This document shows positions 10,724 to 19,598 of a stretch of DNA of 64,000 nt, in pieces. Within the stretch, counting starts at the first letter, position 1, and each line of letters begins with the position of its first letter. The DNA is from Tabrizicola sp. (GTDB taxonomy: Bacteria > Pseudomonadota > Alphaproteobacteria > Rhodobacterales > Rhodobacteraceae): assembly GCF_030373185.1 (NCBI RefSeq), contig NZ_JAUCZH010000004.1:372001-436000 (forward strand). Reading direction: 5' to 3'. The notes under the pieces were generated by a model. The model saw only the letters and a list, made by a program, of their open reading frames with translations, was not told where the DNA came from and did not search any database. Position numbers and translations under genes: made by a program.

Positions 10724-11344
10724 TCAGCCCAAGGGCGCAAGCAACGCCTTCAGGGCCGACAAGGGGTCTTCCGCGCCCCAGATTTCCTCGCCCACGGCAA
10801 AGAAATCGGTGACCGGGCCGAATTTTGCAACCAGTTCCGCCGTCAGCGCGCCTTCGGCGATGATCGGCACCTCGATCACCTCGGACCACCATTCGAACAC
10901 GTCGAAATCGACCCGGCTGCCATCGCCCAGCGTGGTTTCACCCAAGGGGCCAAGCGCCACATAATCCGCCCCGGCCTCACCGGCGGCCATGCCTTCATGC
11001 CGGCTGGTGCCGCAGAAGGCCCCGACGATGGCATCGGCGCCAAGATCCTTGCGCGCCTTCCTGACCGTCCGCGCGCCATCGGTCAGATGCACGCCGTCGA
11101 GCCCCAGCCTGTCAGCAAGGATCAGGTGGTTTTCAATCACTATCGCCACATCGCGGGCATGAGCCACCTCGCGCGCGGCATCTGCGGCGCGCATCAGCGT
11201 GTCTTCATCCTTGGTCCCCAGAGACAGGCGCAGACAGGCAATCTCCATCCCGTCAAGCACCAGGGCCAGATGGGTTGAAAACACATCGGGGTCAAAGGTG
11301 GGGGGGGTGATCAGGGTGATCTGCGGGCGGTCTTCATTTGCCAT
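10724..11344 (-). CDS. ThiE/TenI-like thiamine phosphate synthase homologue (divergent)
   Basis: A 206-residue TIM-barrel protein. DGVHLTDGARTVRKAR, IVGAFCGTSRHEGMAAGEAGADYVALGP and the C-terminal glycine-rich strand match thiamine-phosphate synthases. However, GVHLGQ is replaced by GVHLTD, IND by IEN, and the TxTK pyrophosphate-binding motif is missing. It therefore probably lost classical ThiE activity or does a related reaction. The start is placed at ATG 11344 (GGAG 6 bases upstream) rather than 11359. It converges on olsA with 8 bases between stops, and no other thiamine gene is nearby. Confidence 0.75.
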   Translation of the reverse strand: MANEDRPQITLITPPTFDPDVFSTHLALVLDGMEIACLRLSLGTKDEDTLMRAADAAREVAHARDVAIVIENHLILADRLGLDGVHLTDGARTVRKARKDLGADAIVGAFCGTSRHEGMAAGEAGADYVALGPLGETTLGDGSRVDFDVFEWWSEVIEVPIIAEGALTAELVAKFGPVTDFFAVGEEIWGAEDPLSALKALLAPLG

Positions 11345-11500
11345 GGCGGGCTCCGGCATTGGTCTGGCGGACCGTCTAACAGCCTTTCGGTGGCTTGGCT
11401 ACTAGGGCAAGGCTGCGGGCTGTGCCACTGCCACCGGCTTGCCAGCCCCGCGTGGCTGGCCTATCTGGCCCACATGCTTTCCCAGCGACAAAGGCCGCCC

Positions 11501-12238
11501 ATGATCCCGCCCGTGTTCATTCTGGTCCGCCCGCAAATGGGCGAAAACATCGGCGCTGCGGCGCGGGCGATGCTGAACTTCGGGCTGGAGCGGATGCGCG
11601 TGACCGGCCCGCGCGATGGCTGGCCCAACCCCAAGGCGGTGGCCATGGCGTCAGGTGCCGGGCGGGTGCTGGATCAGGCGGGCCTTTTTGCCGATGTGCC
11701 GGGGGCGATAGCCGATTGCGATTTCGTGTTTGCCACCACCGCGCGCGGGCGCGAACTGGTGAAAGAGATCGTCACCCCCGAACGCGCCATGGCAATGGCC
11801 CGCGCGCTGGGGGCGGAAGGCAAGCGGGTGGGTGTCCTTTTCGGCCCCGAACGCGCCGGGCTGGAAAATGACGACATCATCCATGCCAATGCCATCGTGA
11901 CTGTGCCGGTGAACCCCGATTTCCCCTCGCTCAACCTTGCGCAATGCGTGCTTTTGCTGGGCTACGAATGGCAACGTCAGGGGACCGAGGTTCCCGCGTC
12001 AGTCATGGAACTGGCCCGGACCGAATTTGCCAGCCGCGAGGAAGTGGGTCGCCTTGCCGACCATTTCGAGGAACGGCTGGATGCCGCCGGGTTCTTCTTT
12101 CCCGAAACCAAGGTGGCGGGCATGAAGGCCAACTTGCGAAACATGTGGGGGCGGCTTGGTCTTACCCGGGCCGAAGTGCAGACCTTCCACGGCATGCTGC
12201 GCCAGATTGCCTGGACGCTGAAGAACCGGGGTGAGTAA
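11501..12238 (+). CDS. trmJ: SpoU-family RNA methyltransferase (TrmJ-like)
   Basis: A 245-residue SPOUT methyltransferase starting MIPPVFILVRPQMGENIGAAARAMLNFGL. The knot motifs are present: GVLFGPERAGLENDDI and FPSLNLAQCVLLLGYE. This corresponds to TrmJ, which methylates the 2'-O of residue 32 in the anticodon loop of several tRNAs using S-adenosylmethionine. Upstream in-frame codons at 11390 and 11474 add poorly conserved sequence, so ATG 11501 is preferred. The trefoil-knot core and C-terminal helical tail are complete. The start diverges from the ThiE-like gene. Confidence 0.88.
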   Translation: MIPPVFILVRPQMGENIGAAARAMLNFGLERMRVTGPRDGWPNPKAVAMASGAGRVLDQAGLFADVPGAIADCDFVFATTARGRELVKEIVTPERAMAMARALGAEGKRVGVLFGPERAGLENDDIIHANAIVTVPVNPDFPSLNLAQCVLLLGYEWQRQGTEVPASVMELARTEFASREEVGRLADHFEERLDAAGFFFPETKVAGMKANLRNMWGRLGLTRAEVQTFHGMLRQIAWTLKNRGE

Positions 12239-12367
12239 AGCCAACGGGCCAGCCTTGCCGCCAGCGATAATGGTGCGGTGATCCGCGCTTGCACTGGCAG
12301 AGGGCTTGGACTTCGGCCGGTGCCATGCCACTCTGCCCAGCAAATGAAACGCAGAGGTGGCAGGCAC

Positions 12368-13627
12368 ATGCACAGGGCAAATCTTACGCGACGCGGGGTC
12401 TTTGTCACGGGGGCGGCAGCTCTTGTCGCGGCCTGTGTGCCTGGCGGCAGCCGATCAGTAGGGGGTGGGGGGACGGGCTACCGCGCGCCCGATCCGGCCC
12501 CGCGCCCGGTGCCGAATGCGGGCTGGGATGCCTGGGTGGCGGGCTTCAAGGGTCGCGCCTCTGGCCGTGGGATTTCCCAAGGCACCATTGATGCGGCCTT
12601 TCGCGGCGCGGGGTTCCTGCCCGATGTGATCGACCGCGACCGCAACCAGACAGAATTCCGCCGCAGCCTTGAAGACTATCTGAACATCGCCGCCTCGGAA
12701 GAACGGATCAGCCTTGGCCGTCAGAAATTCGCGGAATACGGCAGCACCTTGCGCGCGATCGAAAGCCGCTACGGGGTCGAGGCGCATGTCGTGGCCGCCG
12801 TCTGGGGGCTGGAAAGCTTCTTTGGCACAAGGCGGGGCAATGTGCCGGTGATCTCGGCCTTGTCGACGCTGGCCTATGACGGGCGGCGGGGGGCGTTCTT
12901 TGAATCCCAACTGACCGCCGCGCTGCGCATCCTGCAAGCGGGCGATATCAGCCCCGGTGCCATGGTTGGAAGCTGGGCGGGTGCGATGGGGCATACCCAG
13001 TTCATCCCGACCAGCTATCTGGAATTCGCGGTGGATTTCACCGGCGACGGTCGCCGCGATATCTGGAGCGAGGATCCCACCGACGCCCTGGCCTCGGCTG
13101 CGGCCTATCTGCAACGGTCCGGCTGGACGCGGGGCCTGCCCTGGGGGATGGAGGTGTTCCTGCCCAGTGGCTTCAATGCGGGCCTACTGGGGCGTGGCAA
13201 GGGCCGGTCGGCGGCAGAGTGGCAAGGTCTGGGTGTGCGTGCGGCTGGCGGTGGCGCACTGGCGGGCGGGTCTATCATTGATGGCGGCACCTCTGGCGGC
13301 GGGCCATACTTTCTGCTGACGCAGAACTTTGCCACCATCCTGCGCTACAACAACGCGCAGAACTATGCGATCGGCGTGGGCCATCTGTCGGACCGGATCC
13401 TGGGCCGGGGGCCGGTGCAGGCCAGCTTCGGGCCGGACGCCAACGGCATGACCAAGGCCGATCGGCAGGAGTTGCAGCGGCTGTTGACGGCGCGGGGGTT
13501 TGATACTGGTGGCACCGACGGGGTGATCGGGGCCAGAACCAAGGCCGCGATCAGCGCCTTTCAGTCCAGCCTCGGGCTGCCTGCAACCTCGGAGCCATCG
13601 CTGGACTTGCTGCGCCGTCTGCGCTGA
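12368..13627 (+). CDS. Lytic murein transglycosylase (MltB family, lipoprotein)
   Basis: A 419-residue protein. The signal sequence contains TRRGVFVTGAAALVAAC, ending in a lipobox with C23, so it is probably an outer-membrane lipoprotein; the RR pair might also direct Tat export. The catalytic domain (residues ~45-340) contains VWGLESFFGT with the catalytic Glu, and GAMGHTQFIPTSYLEFAVDFTGDG typical of MltB. Residues ~355-419 form a peptidoglycan-binding-1 domain (LQRLLTARGFDTGGTDGVIG). It cleaves glycan strands to 1,6-anhydromuropeptides. ATG 12368 is chosen because it directly precedes the lipoprotein signal. Confidence 0.9.
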   Translation: MHRANLTRRGVFVTGAAALVAACVPGGSRSVGGGGTGYRAPDPAPRPVPNAGWDAWVAGFKGRASGRGISQGTIDAAFRGAGFLPDVIDRDRNQTEFRRSLEDYLNIAASEERISLGRQKFAEYGSTLRAIESRYGVEAHVVAAVWGLESFFGTRRGNVPVISALSTLAYDGRRGAFFESQLTAALRILQAGDISPGAMVGSWAGAMGHTQFIPTSYLEFAVDFTGDGRRDIWSEDPTDALASAAAYLQRSGWTRGLPWGMEVFLPSGFNAGLLGRGKGRSAAEWQGLGVRAAGGGALAGGSIIDGGTSGGGPYFLLTQNFATILRYNNAQNYAIGVGHLSDRILGRGPVQASFGPDANGMTKADRQELQRLLTARGFDTGGTDGVIGARTKAAISAFQSSLGLPATSEPSLDLLRRLR

Positions 13628-13715
13628 GCGCTGGCTGCGCCTTTGCCTTGCCAGCTGACCCGCATCATGCTTGGCTGGTCCTGCGCTTTTGCAACAAGGG
13701 AGGCTGGGCTTCGCC

Positions 13716-14441
13716 ATGTGCTGGGGCGTAGAGGTTACCGGGATCATGCTGGCCGCAGGTGTCGCGGGGGCGGCGGTCACATGGCGGCGGGGCGAGCCGG
13801 CTGCGATCCCGTTGACCTTGCTGTTCTTCGCCGCGATGGAAGGGCTGCAACTGGCCGGATATCTGGTGATCGACCAATGCGGCACCCCGGCCAACCGCGC
13901 CGTGACTGCGCTGTCCATGGCCCATATCGCATTGCAACCCTTGGTCCTGACGTTCTTCATGCTTGCCCTTGTGCGCCCGGCGCTGGGCCGGGGTGGGCGG
14001 CAGTTGGTGGTCGCGCTGGCGGGACTGGCCTCGGTCGTCATGGTCGCGCAGTTTCTGGGCTGGCCCGGGACGCCCGCCTGCATGCCGGGCCGGCCGCTGT
14101 GCGGGGCGGCACTTTGCACGGTCAGCGGCAACTGGCATCTGGCCTGGATGGCGCCCTATGCCGATGTCTTTGCCGGGGCCGAACTGGCGCTTGGCACGAA
14201 TTTCGGCTTTCCAACCTATGTCTTCGCAGTCTTTATCCTGCCGCTTTTTTACGGCGCGTGGCGCTTTGCGGTGTTTCACGCGCTGGTCGGGCCGGTTACG
14301 GCCAATCTCTTGACATCAAACCCGAACGAGGCCCCGGCGATCTGGTGCCTCGCCTCGGTCCTGATCATGCTGGTATCCTTGGTGCCGGCATTGCGGCGGT
14401 TCTTTGCGGTGCGAGCGCTTTGGCGTGCCGGGACGGCTTGA
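13716..14441 (+). CDS. DUF5765-like integral membrane protein
   Basis: About 241 residues starting MCWGVEVTGIMLAAG, with six or seven hydrophobic segments and conserved cysteine-containing loops (DQCGTPANR, PACMPGRPLCG, ALCTVSGNWH). Short repeated aromatic stretches (FFAAMEGLQL, FGFPTYVFAVFILPLFYG) suggest an all-membrane protein of a family common in Rhodobacteraceae that is annotated only as DUF5765. The function is unknown. ATG 13716 is preferred over 13671 because the family N-terminus begins with MCWG and GGGAGG lies upstream. It sits between the transglycosylase and cysK. Confidence 0.7.
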   Translation: MCWGVEVTGIMLAAGVAGAAVTWRRGEPAAIPLTLLFFAAMEGLQLAGYLVIDQCGTPANRAVTALSMAHIALQPLVLTFFMLALVRPALGRGGRQLVVALAGLASVVMVAQFLGWPGTPACMPGRPLCGAALCTVSGNWHLAWMAPYADVFAGAELALGTNFGFPTYVFAVFILPLFYGAWRFAVFHALVGPVTANLLTSNPNEAPAIWCLASVLIMLVSLVPALRRFFAVRALWRAGTA

Positions 14442-14492
14442 GTTTGCGGGCAGGCTTACCTACACCATGAAGACAAAGGAAGGACCGCCCCC

Positions 14493-15527
14493 ATGCGTAT
14501 TCACAGCGATCTGGCCGACACCATCGGCAACACGCCCCTTCTGAAGCTGCACAAGGCGTCAGAACTGACGGGCTGCACCATTCTCGGCAAGGCGGAGTTC
14601 ATGAACCCCGGCCAGTCGGTCAAGGATCGCGCGGCGCTTTACATCATCAAGGATGCCGTCGCGAAGGGCTTGCTGAAGCCGGGCGGGACGATTGTCGAAG
14701 GCACGGCGGGAAATACCGGGATCGGGCTGGCCTTGGTCGGGGCTTCGATGGGGTTCCGTACAGTGATCGTTATTCCCGAAACCCAAAGTCAGGAAAAGAA
14801 GGACATGCTGCGGCTGGCGGGTGCCGAACTGGTGCAGGTTCCGGCGGCACCTTACCGCAATCCCAACAACTATGTCCGCTATTCCGGTCGTCTGGCCGAA
14901 GCGCTGGCCAAGACGGAACCGAATGGCGCGATCTGGGCCAACCAGTTTGACAACGTCGCCAACCGCCAGGCCCATATCGAGACGACGGGGCCAGAAATCT
15001 GGGACCAGACTGGCGGCAAGGTTGACGGCTTCATTTGCGCCGTCGGGTCTGGCGGCACGCTGGCCGGCGTCGGCATGGCCTTGCAGCCCAAGGGCGTGAA
15101 GGTCGGCCTTGCTGACCCCGAAGGGGCGGCGCTCCATGCCTTCTATACCACCGGCAAGCTGGAAAGCCCCGGCTCCTCGATCACCGAAGGCATCGGGCAA
15201 GGCCGGATCACCGCCAACCTTGAAGGCTTCACCCCCGATTTCAGCTATCGTATCCCCGACGCCGAGGCGCTGCCGATCGTCTTTGACCTCTTGCAAGAGG
15301 AAGGCCTTTGCATGGGCGGATCGACCGGCATCAACATCGCCGGGGCCATCCGCATGGCGCGTGAGATGGGGCCAGGCAAGACCATCGTCACCATCCTGTG
15401 CGACTATGGCAGCCGCTATCAGTCCAAGGTCTACAACCCCACCTTCCTGCGCGAAAAGGGGCTGCCGGTGCCGGTCTGGCTGGACCGGCCCGCCCGCCCG
15501 ATCCCGGCGGTGTTTGAAGACGCATGA
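14493..15527 (+). CDS. cysK: Cysteine synthase A
   Basis: A 344-residue PLP enzyme. K44 in NPGQSVKDRAA is the PLP-binding lysine, GTAGNTGIGLA binds the substrate, and GSGGTLAGVG holds the PLP phosphate. It makes cysteine from O-acetylserine and sulfide. The protein is somewhat longer than classical CysK (~310-320) because of a C-terminal extension (WLDRPARPIPAVFEDA), found in a CysK subgroup of alphaproteobacteria. The next gene begins in its stop codon (ATGA at 15524-15527). Confidence 0.93.
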   Translation: MRIHSDLADTIGNTPLLKLHKASELTGCTILGKAEFMNPGQSVKDRAALYIIKDAVAKGLLKPGGTIVEGTAGNTGIGLALVGASMGFRTVIVIPETQSQEKKDMLRLAGAELVQVPAAPYRNPNNYVRYSGRLAEALAKTEPNGAIWANQFDNVANRQAHIETTGPEIWDQTGGKVDGFICAVGSGGTLAGVGMALQPKGVKVGLADPEGAALHAFYTTGKLESPGSSITEGIGQGRITANLEGFTPDFSYRIPDAEALPIVFDLLQEEGLCMGGSTGINIAGAIRMAREMGPGKTIVTILCDYGSRYQSKVYNPTFLREKGLPVPVWLDRPARPIPAVFEDA

Positions 15528-17995
15528 GACAGTTTGCGCGATGGCTGGCGCTGGTGCTGGCGCTTGCCGCCGCGCCTTTGGCTGCGCCGCTGGGCGCGCA
15601 GATCCTGGCGGGGGGCGATGTCGCTGCCGGGCCTGATCCGGTCATCGACACCGAAAACCTGAACTATGACGCCTGGGAGGCGATGGCTGGCCGCGCAGAG
15701 GCCGAGATCGCCAATCGCAACACCTCGACCGACCGGCTGGAAGAGGTGCGTTCGCAACTGGCAAAGTGGCGCGCGGCACTTCTGGAAGCGCAAAGCGCCA
15801 ACTCTGCCCGGATCAGCACCTTGCGCCAGCAGCTTGACGCGCTGGGCGCAGCCCCTGCCGAGGGAGAGACCGAGGCGGAAGAAATCTCCAAGCGCCGGCA
15901 GGAACTGGCCAGTCAGCTCGTTCGGTTTCAAGCCCCCGGCATTGCGGCCGAAGAGGCTTACCGGCGCGCGAATGGCCTGATCATCGAGATTGACCGCACT
16001 CTGCGCGATCGGCAGGCGGATCAGTTGTTGCAGCTTTGGCCGTCGCCCGTGAACCCGGGCAACTGGCCCGAGGCGGCGATCGGTCTGTCAGACACGCTTC
16101 TCAGGCTTTGGGACGAGGCGGCCACCGCATGGACCGACCCTGACGCGCGGGCAGATCTTTTCGACAACCTGCCTTTGATCCTTGGGCTTTTGGTCGTGGC
16201 ATTGGCTTTGGTCGTCTATGTCCGCGCCTGGGTTGAAAGGTTTTCGCAGCATCTTCTGACCGGCGCATCGGCGCGGGGGCGAAACCTGTTGTCGCTACTT
16301 GCGTCGACGGGTGGGGTGATCCTGCCAACCCTTGGCATGCTGGCACTGGCGGCGGCGTTGGTGGCCAGCGGCATGCCGGGTGAGATCGGGATGGTAATCA
16401 CGGCGGTCCTGCCCTTGGCCGGTTTCATGGTCTTTGCCGCTGCATGGCTTGGCGCGCGGGCTTTCCCGATGACGCAAGACGAAGATGCCGTTCTGCCGCT
16501 GCCGCCCGAACGTCGGGCCGAAGGGCGGCTTCTGGCGGTTCTCATGGGCCTTGTGCTGGCGACTGACCTGTTACGCAGCGCGGCGATGGATGCACAGTCC
16601 TATTCGGATGCGACGACGGCAGTAATGTCCTTCCCGATCCTGCTGACTGGCGGGCTTATCCTTCTGCGCGTCGGCAGGGTCTTGCGCAGATCGCGTGAAC
16701 TGGCTGACCGCAGCTATGCCCTGCGCCTCCTGTTGCTTTTGTCCCGCGGGCTAAGCGTGATCGGCATTGCAGGGCCGGTGCTTGCGGCGTTTGGCTACGT
16801 GCAGGCCGCTTCGGCGCTGATCTATCCGGCGATCCTGTCGCTTGGGCTGATCACGCTCTTGTTCATCCTGCAACGGCTGATCGGTGACGCATGGGCCTTG
16901 ATCATCAAGAGCGATGACAAGGGCCGCGATGCGCTGGTGCCGGTGCTGGCCGGCTTTGCGATGACCTTGTCCGCGCTGCCGGTCTTTGCCCTGATCTGGG
17001 GCGCGCGCGCCGCCGATATCACCGAGCTTTGGACCCAGTTCAGCGAAGGCTTCCAGATGGGGGCGACGCGGATCTCGCCCACCAACTTCATGGTCTTCGC
17101 CGCTGTCTTCGTCATCGGCTACATGCTGACGCGGTTGTTTCAGGGGGCCTTGCGGACCTCTATCCTGCCCAAGACCAGCATGGATCAGGGCGGTCAGACC
17201 GCGCTGGTGGCCGGGATCGGCTATGTCGGCATCTTTCTTGCCGCTCTGGTGGCTGTAAGGTCGGCGGGGCTTGACCTTTCGGGCCTTGCCATCGTCGCCG
17301 GTGCGCTTTCCGTCGGCATCGGTTTTGGTCTGCAAAACATCGTGTCGAACTTCATTTCGGGTATCATCCTGTTGATCGAACGTCCGGTCAGCGAGGGCGA
17401 CTGGATCGAGGTTGGCGGGGTGCAGGGCCGGGTGCGGTCGATCTCGGTTCGCTCCACCCGGATCGAGACCTTTGACCGCAATGACGTCATCGTGCCGAAC
17501 GCCGACCTGATCACGGGGCAGGTAACGAACTGGACGCGCTTCAACCTGTCTGGTCGGTTGATCGTGCCGGTGGGGGTGGCCTTCGGGTCTGACACTCGCA
17601 AGGTCGAACGCATCCTGCGCGAGATTGCCGAGGCGCAGCCCCTTGCCATCCTCAACCCGCCCCCCCTGATCGTTCTGATGGGGTTCGGCGCGGATGCGAT
17701 CCTGTTTGAAATCCGGTTGATCCTGCGCGACGTGAACTTCTCGCTGTCGGTGCGCAGCGAGATCAACCATCAGATCGTGGAACGCTTCGCCGCAGAAGGG
17801 ATCGAGATCCCCTTCGCCCAGTCCGACGTGTCCTTGCGCAATGTCGACGAGATTGCCCGTGCGCTTACCCCGCTTCTCGGCGGGGCGCCGTCGGGAACCT
17901 TCGCCCCAGGGGCGGAAGCGGGGCGCGCTATGGCCGAAGACACCGCCAACCGGTCACCCGACCTGCCGGCCCAACCAAAGGACGACAGTGGATGA
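15524..17995 (+). CDS. DUF3772 / MscS-family mechanosensitive channel
   Basis: An 823-residue membrane protein. It has a signal peptide (LALVLALAAAPLAAPLGAQ), then a periplasmic coiled-coil DUF3772 region (~residues 45-170). About ten hydrophobic segments follow from residue 210 to 570. The MscS core comes next, with the pore helix and GLDLSGLAIVAGALSVGIGFGLQNIVSNFISGI-type region (residues ~580-620), and the beta domain ERPVSEGDWIEVGGVQGRV. Such large MscK/KefA-like channels release solutes on osmotic down-shock. It overlaps cysK by 4 bases and alaX by 4 bases, so the three genes form one operon. Confidence 0.88.
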   Translation: MRQFARWLALVLALAAAPLAAPLGAQILAGGDVAAGPDPVIDTENLNYDAWEAMAGRAEAEIANRNTSTDRLEEVRSQLAKWRAALLEAQSANSARISTLRQQLDALGAAPAEGETEAEEISKRRQELASQLVRFQAPGIAAEEAYRRANGLIIEIDRTLRDRQADQLLQLWPSPVNPGNWPEAAIGLSDTLLRLWDEAATAWTDPDARADLFDNLPLILGLLVVALALVVYVRAWVERFSQHLLTGASARGRNLLSLLASTGGVILPTLGMLALAAALVASGMPGEIGMVITAVLPLAGFMVFAAAWLGARAFPMTQDEDAVLPLPPERRAEGRLLAVLMGLVLATDLLRSAAMDAQSYSDATTAVMSFPILLTGGLILLRVGRVLRRSRELADRSYALRLLLLLSRGLSVIGIAGPVLAAFGYVQAASALIYPAILSLGLITLLFILQRLIGDAWALIIKSDDKGRDALVPVLAGFAMTLSALPVFALIWGARAADITELWTQFSEGFQMGATRISPTNFMVFAAVFVIGYMLTRLFQGALRTSILPKTSMDQGGQTALVAGIGYVGIFLAALVAVRSAGLDLSGLAIVAGALSVGIGFGLQNIVSNFISGIILLIERPVSEGDWIEVGGVQGRVRSISVRSTRIETFDRNDVIVPNADLITGQVTNWTRFNLSGRLIVPVGVAFGSDTRKVERILREIAEAQPLAILNPPPLIVLMGFGADAILFEIRLILRDVNFSLSVRSEINHQIVERFAAEGIEIPFAQSDVSLRNVDEIARALTPLLGGAPSGTFAPGAEAGRAMAEDTANRSPDLPAQPKDDSG

Positions 17996-18714
17996 TCACC
18001 GATCTTCTGTTTCGCACCGATCCCTACCTTCAGGCTGCCGAGGCGCGGGTCGTTGCCCACACGCCCGAAGGCGCGCTGGTGCTGGACCGGTCGGTGTTCT
18101 ACCCGACAGGGGGCGGCCAGCCGGGCGACAGCGGGGTGCTCGACTGGGGCGGCGGGCGATTGTCGATTGCCACCGCCCTGAAGGTTGACGACGGCGGGGT
18201 GGCCCTCGTCCCGGCCGAGCCCCTGCCAATGCCGCCCGTGGGTGCGCCGGTGGTGCAGATGCTCGACTGGTCCCGCCGCTACCGCCACATGCGGATGCAT
18301 ACCGCGCTGCATCTTCTGTCGGTGGTGATCCCCCTGCCGGTAACCGGCGGCCAGATCGGGTCTGAACGCGGTCGGCTGGATTTTGACATGGCCGAACCGC
18401 CCGCTGATGTGGCGGCACTGCAAGGCGTGCTGAACAGCCTGATCGCGCGTGACCTGCCCGTGACCGAAGACTGGATCACGGATGAGGAACTGGCGGCCAA
18501 TCCGGGCCTCGTCAAGACCATGTCTGTCCGCCCGCCGACCGGTCAGGGCCGCGTGCGCCTGATCCGTATCGGCGAGGGGGCAGGACAAATCGACCTCCAA
18601 CCCTGCGGCGGCACCCATGTCGCCCGCACCAGCGAGATCGGCCGCGTCGGGATCGGCAAGATCGAGAACAAGGGCCGCCAGAACCGCCGCGTCCAGCTTC
18701 TGCTTGCCGACTGA
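17992..18714 (+). CDS. alaX: Alanyl-tRNA editing protein AlaX
   Basis: A 240-residue protein related to the editing domain of alanyl-tRNA synthetase. H103 and H107 in MRMHTALHLLS together with C205 and H209 in QPCGGTHV form the zinc site of the family. It hydrolyses mischarged Ser-tRNA(Ala) or Gly-tRNA(Ala) in trans. It starts in the stop of the MscS gene (ATGA overlap) and is followed by tRNA-Ser(GGA) after 48 bases. The N-terminal barrel (DPYLQAAEARVV...FYPTGGGQPGD) is present, so this is an AlaX-M type with the full editing core. Confidence 0.9.
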   Translation: MITDLLFRTDPYLQAAEARVVAHTPEGALVLDRSVFYPTGGGQPGDSGVLDWGGGRLSIATALKVDDGGVALVPAEPLPMPPVGAPVVQMLDWSRRYRHMRMHTALHLLSVVIPLPVTGGQIGSERGRLDFDMAEPPADVAALQGVLNSLIARDLPVTEDWITDEELAANPGLVKTMSVRPPTGQGRVRLIRIGEGAGQIDLQPCGGTHVARTSEIGRVGIGKIENKGRQNRRVQLLLAD

Positions 18715-18724
18715 CAGGAAGGGC

Positions 18725-18752
18725 TTGAACCCATGGTGCGGGCAGGCTAAGC
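18725..18752 (+). promoter_or_regulatory. Possible promoter of tRNA-Ser(GGA)
   Basis: TTGAAC (18725-18730) is followed after 16 bases by CTAAGC (18747-18752), about 10 bases before the tRNA. The position is right for a start of transcription just ahead of the mature 5' end; the -10 is weak. Confidence 0.35.
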
Positions 18753-18762
18753 ACCCGCGCAC

Positions 18763-18852
18763 GGACAGTTGGCCGAGTGGTCGAAGGCGCACGCCTGGAA
18801 AGTGTGTAGGCGGGGAACCGTCTCGAGGGTTCGAATCCCTCACTGTCCGCCA
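18763..18852 (+). tRNA. tRNA-Ser (anticodon GGA)
   Basis: A 90-base class II tRNA starting GGACAGTT and ending with an encoded CCA (18850-18852). The anticodon stem CACGC/GTGTG closes loop CTGGAAA, giving anticodon GGA for UCC/UCU codons. A long variable arm and the T-loop GGTTCGAATCCC are present. The accessory patch with a low-GC methyltransferase lies directly 3' of it, so it is a plausible island attachment site, although no repeat of its 3' end was found downstream. Confidence 0.95.
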
Positions 18853-19598
18853 ATACACCCTTGTAAATCATTGTTTTCAGTTGGTAATTTAGCAAGCCAT
18901 TGATTTTCATCCCCCACTATATCCCCCACTTGGCTCTGGAACGGGTGGGTTTTTGTGGGAATGAAACAGTCGTGTTTCCCCCGGTTTCTCTGAATTGTGA
19001 ATCGGCAAAGTTGGCATCCCACTCCGGTCCTGTGATGTGGATCGCCTAGGATTTCGATCCCCCCCCCGTCTTGCTCTGGAATGATGTGCATAGCTCGGCG
19101 AAACGCATTTGCAGCCTTTTGTAGGACAGAGCGCCCAAAGACCGGGTGTAGAATGAGCGCGTCCGGCTAGGTTTGCGCAGCGATAGGCCCGCGCGCGCGA
19201 GAAAACCTGTATTAGGGCAATGCGTGGGCAACGCCATCGGTCCCTAGTCGGTTCGGTGCAGGCAATTCATGCCCCCCACCTTGGTCAGCAGATCGCCGCC
19301 TCGCGCGCGCCTATCACGCACAAGTCGTGCTGCAGACCCCTACCCCCTATGCCCCAACTCACAATGCGAACGCAGGAGGTGCCACGGTACTAGGGGCGGG
19401 GGCTGTGAAGAATGACGCCCCCCCGCCGCTATTTGTGGTTTGACAATTGTCTTGCAGAAAAAGGTATACCAGAAGCAGTAGGTCAATCAGTTGCCACCTC
19501 TTGCTCGTGGGGAAGCATCGCAGAAATGGCGGTGAAGGCGAAAATCCCCAAATATGCGCAGCGCGATCTAATCCATTGAGAATGTAAGCGTACGACAG
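18853..19598. other. Gene-poor accessory stretch after tRNA-Ser(GGA)
   Basis: About 745 bases without a supportable gene. It contains a 10-base direct repeat ATCCCCCACT (18909-18918 and 18921-18930), and a near-repeat of CTTGGCTCTGGAA at ~18929 and ~19069. An isolated TTGACA (19440-19445) with a TATACC 19 bases later has no gene behind it, only a 17-codon frame at 19526-19579 (MAVKAKIPKYAQRDLIH). The runs of C and G and the lack of coding bias look like decayed mobile DNA. Confidence 0.4.

Noticed and set aside
16751-17770. 339-codon minus-strand frame
   Set aside because: Antisense to the MscS channel core; no motif.
18512-18910. Minus-strand frame including EGFEPSRRF and similar
   Set aside because: This is the reverse translation of tRNA-Ser(GGA), a frequent false gene.
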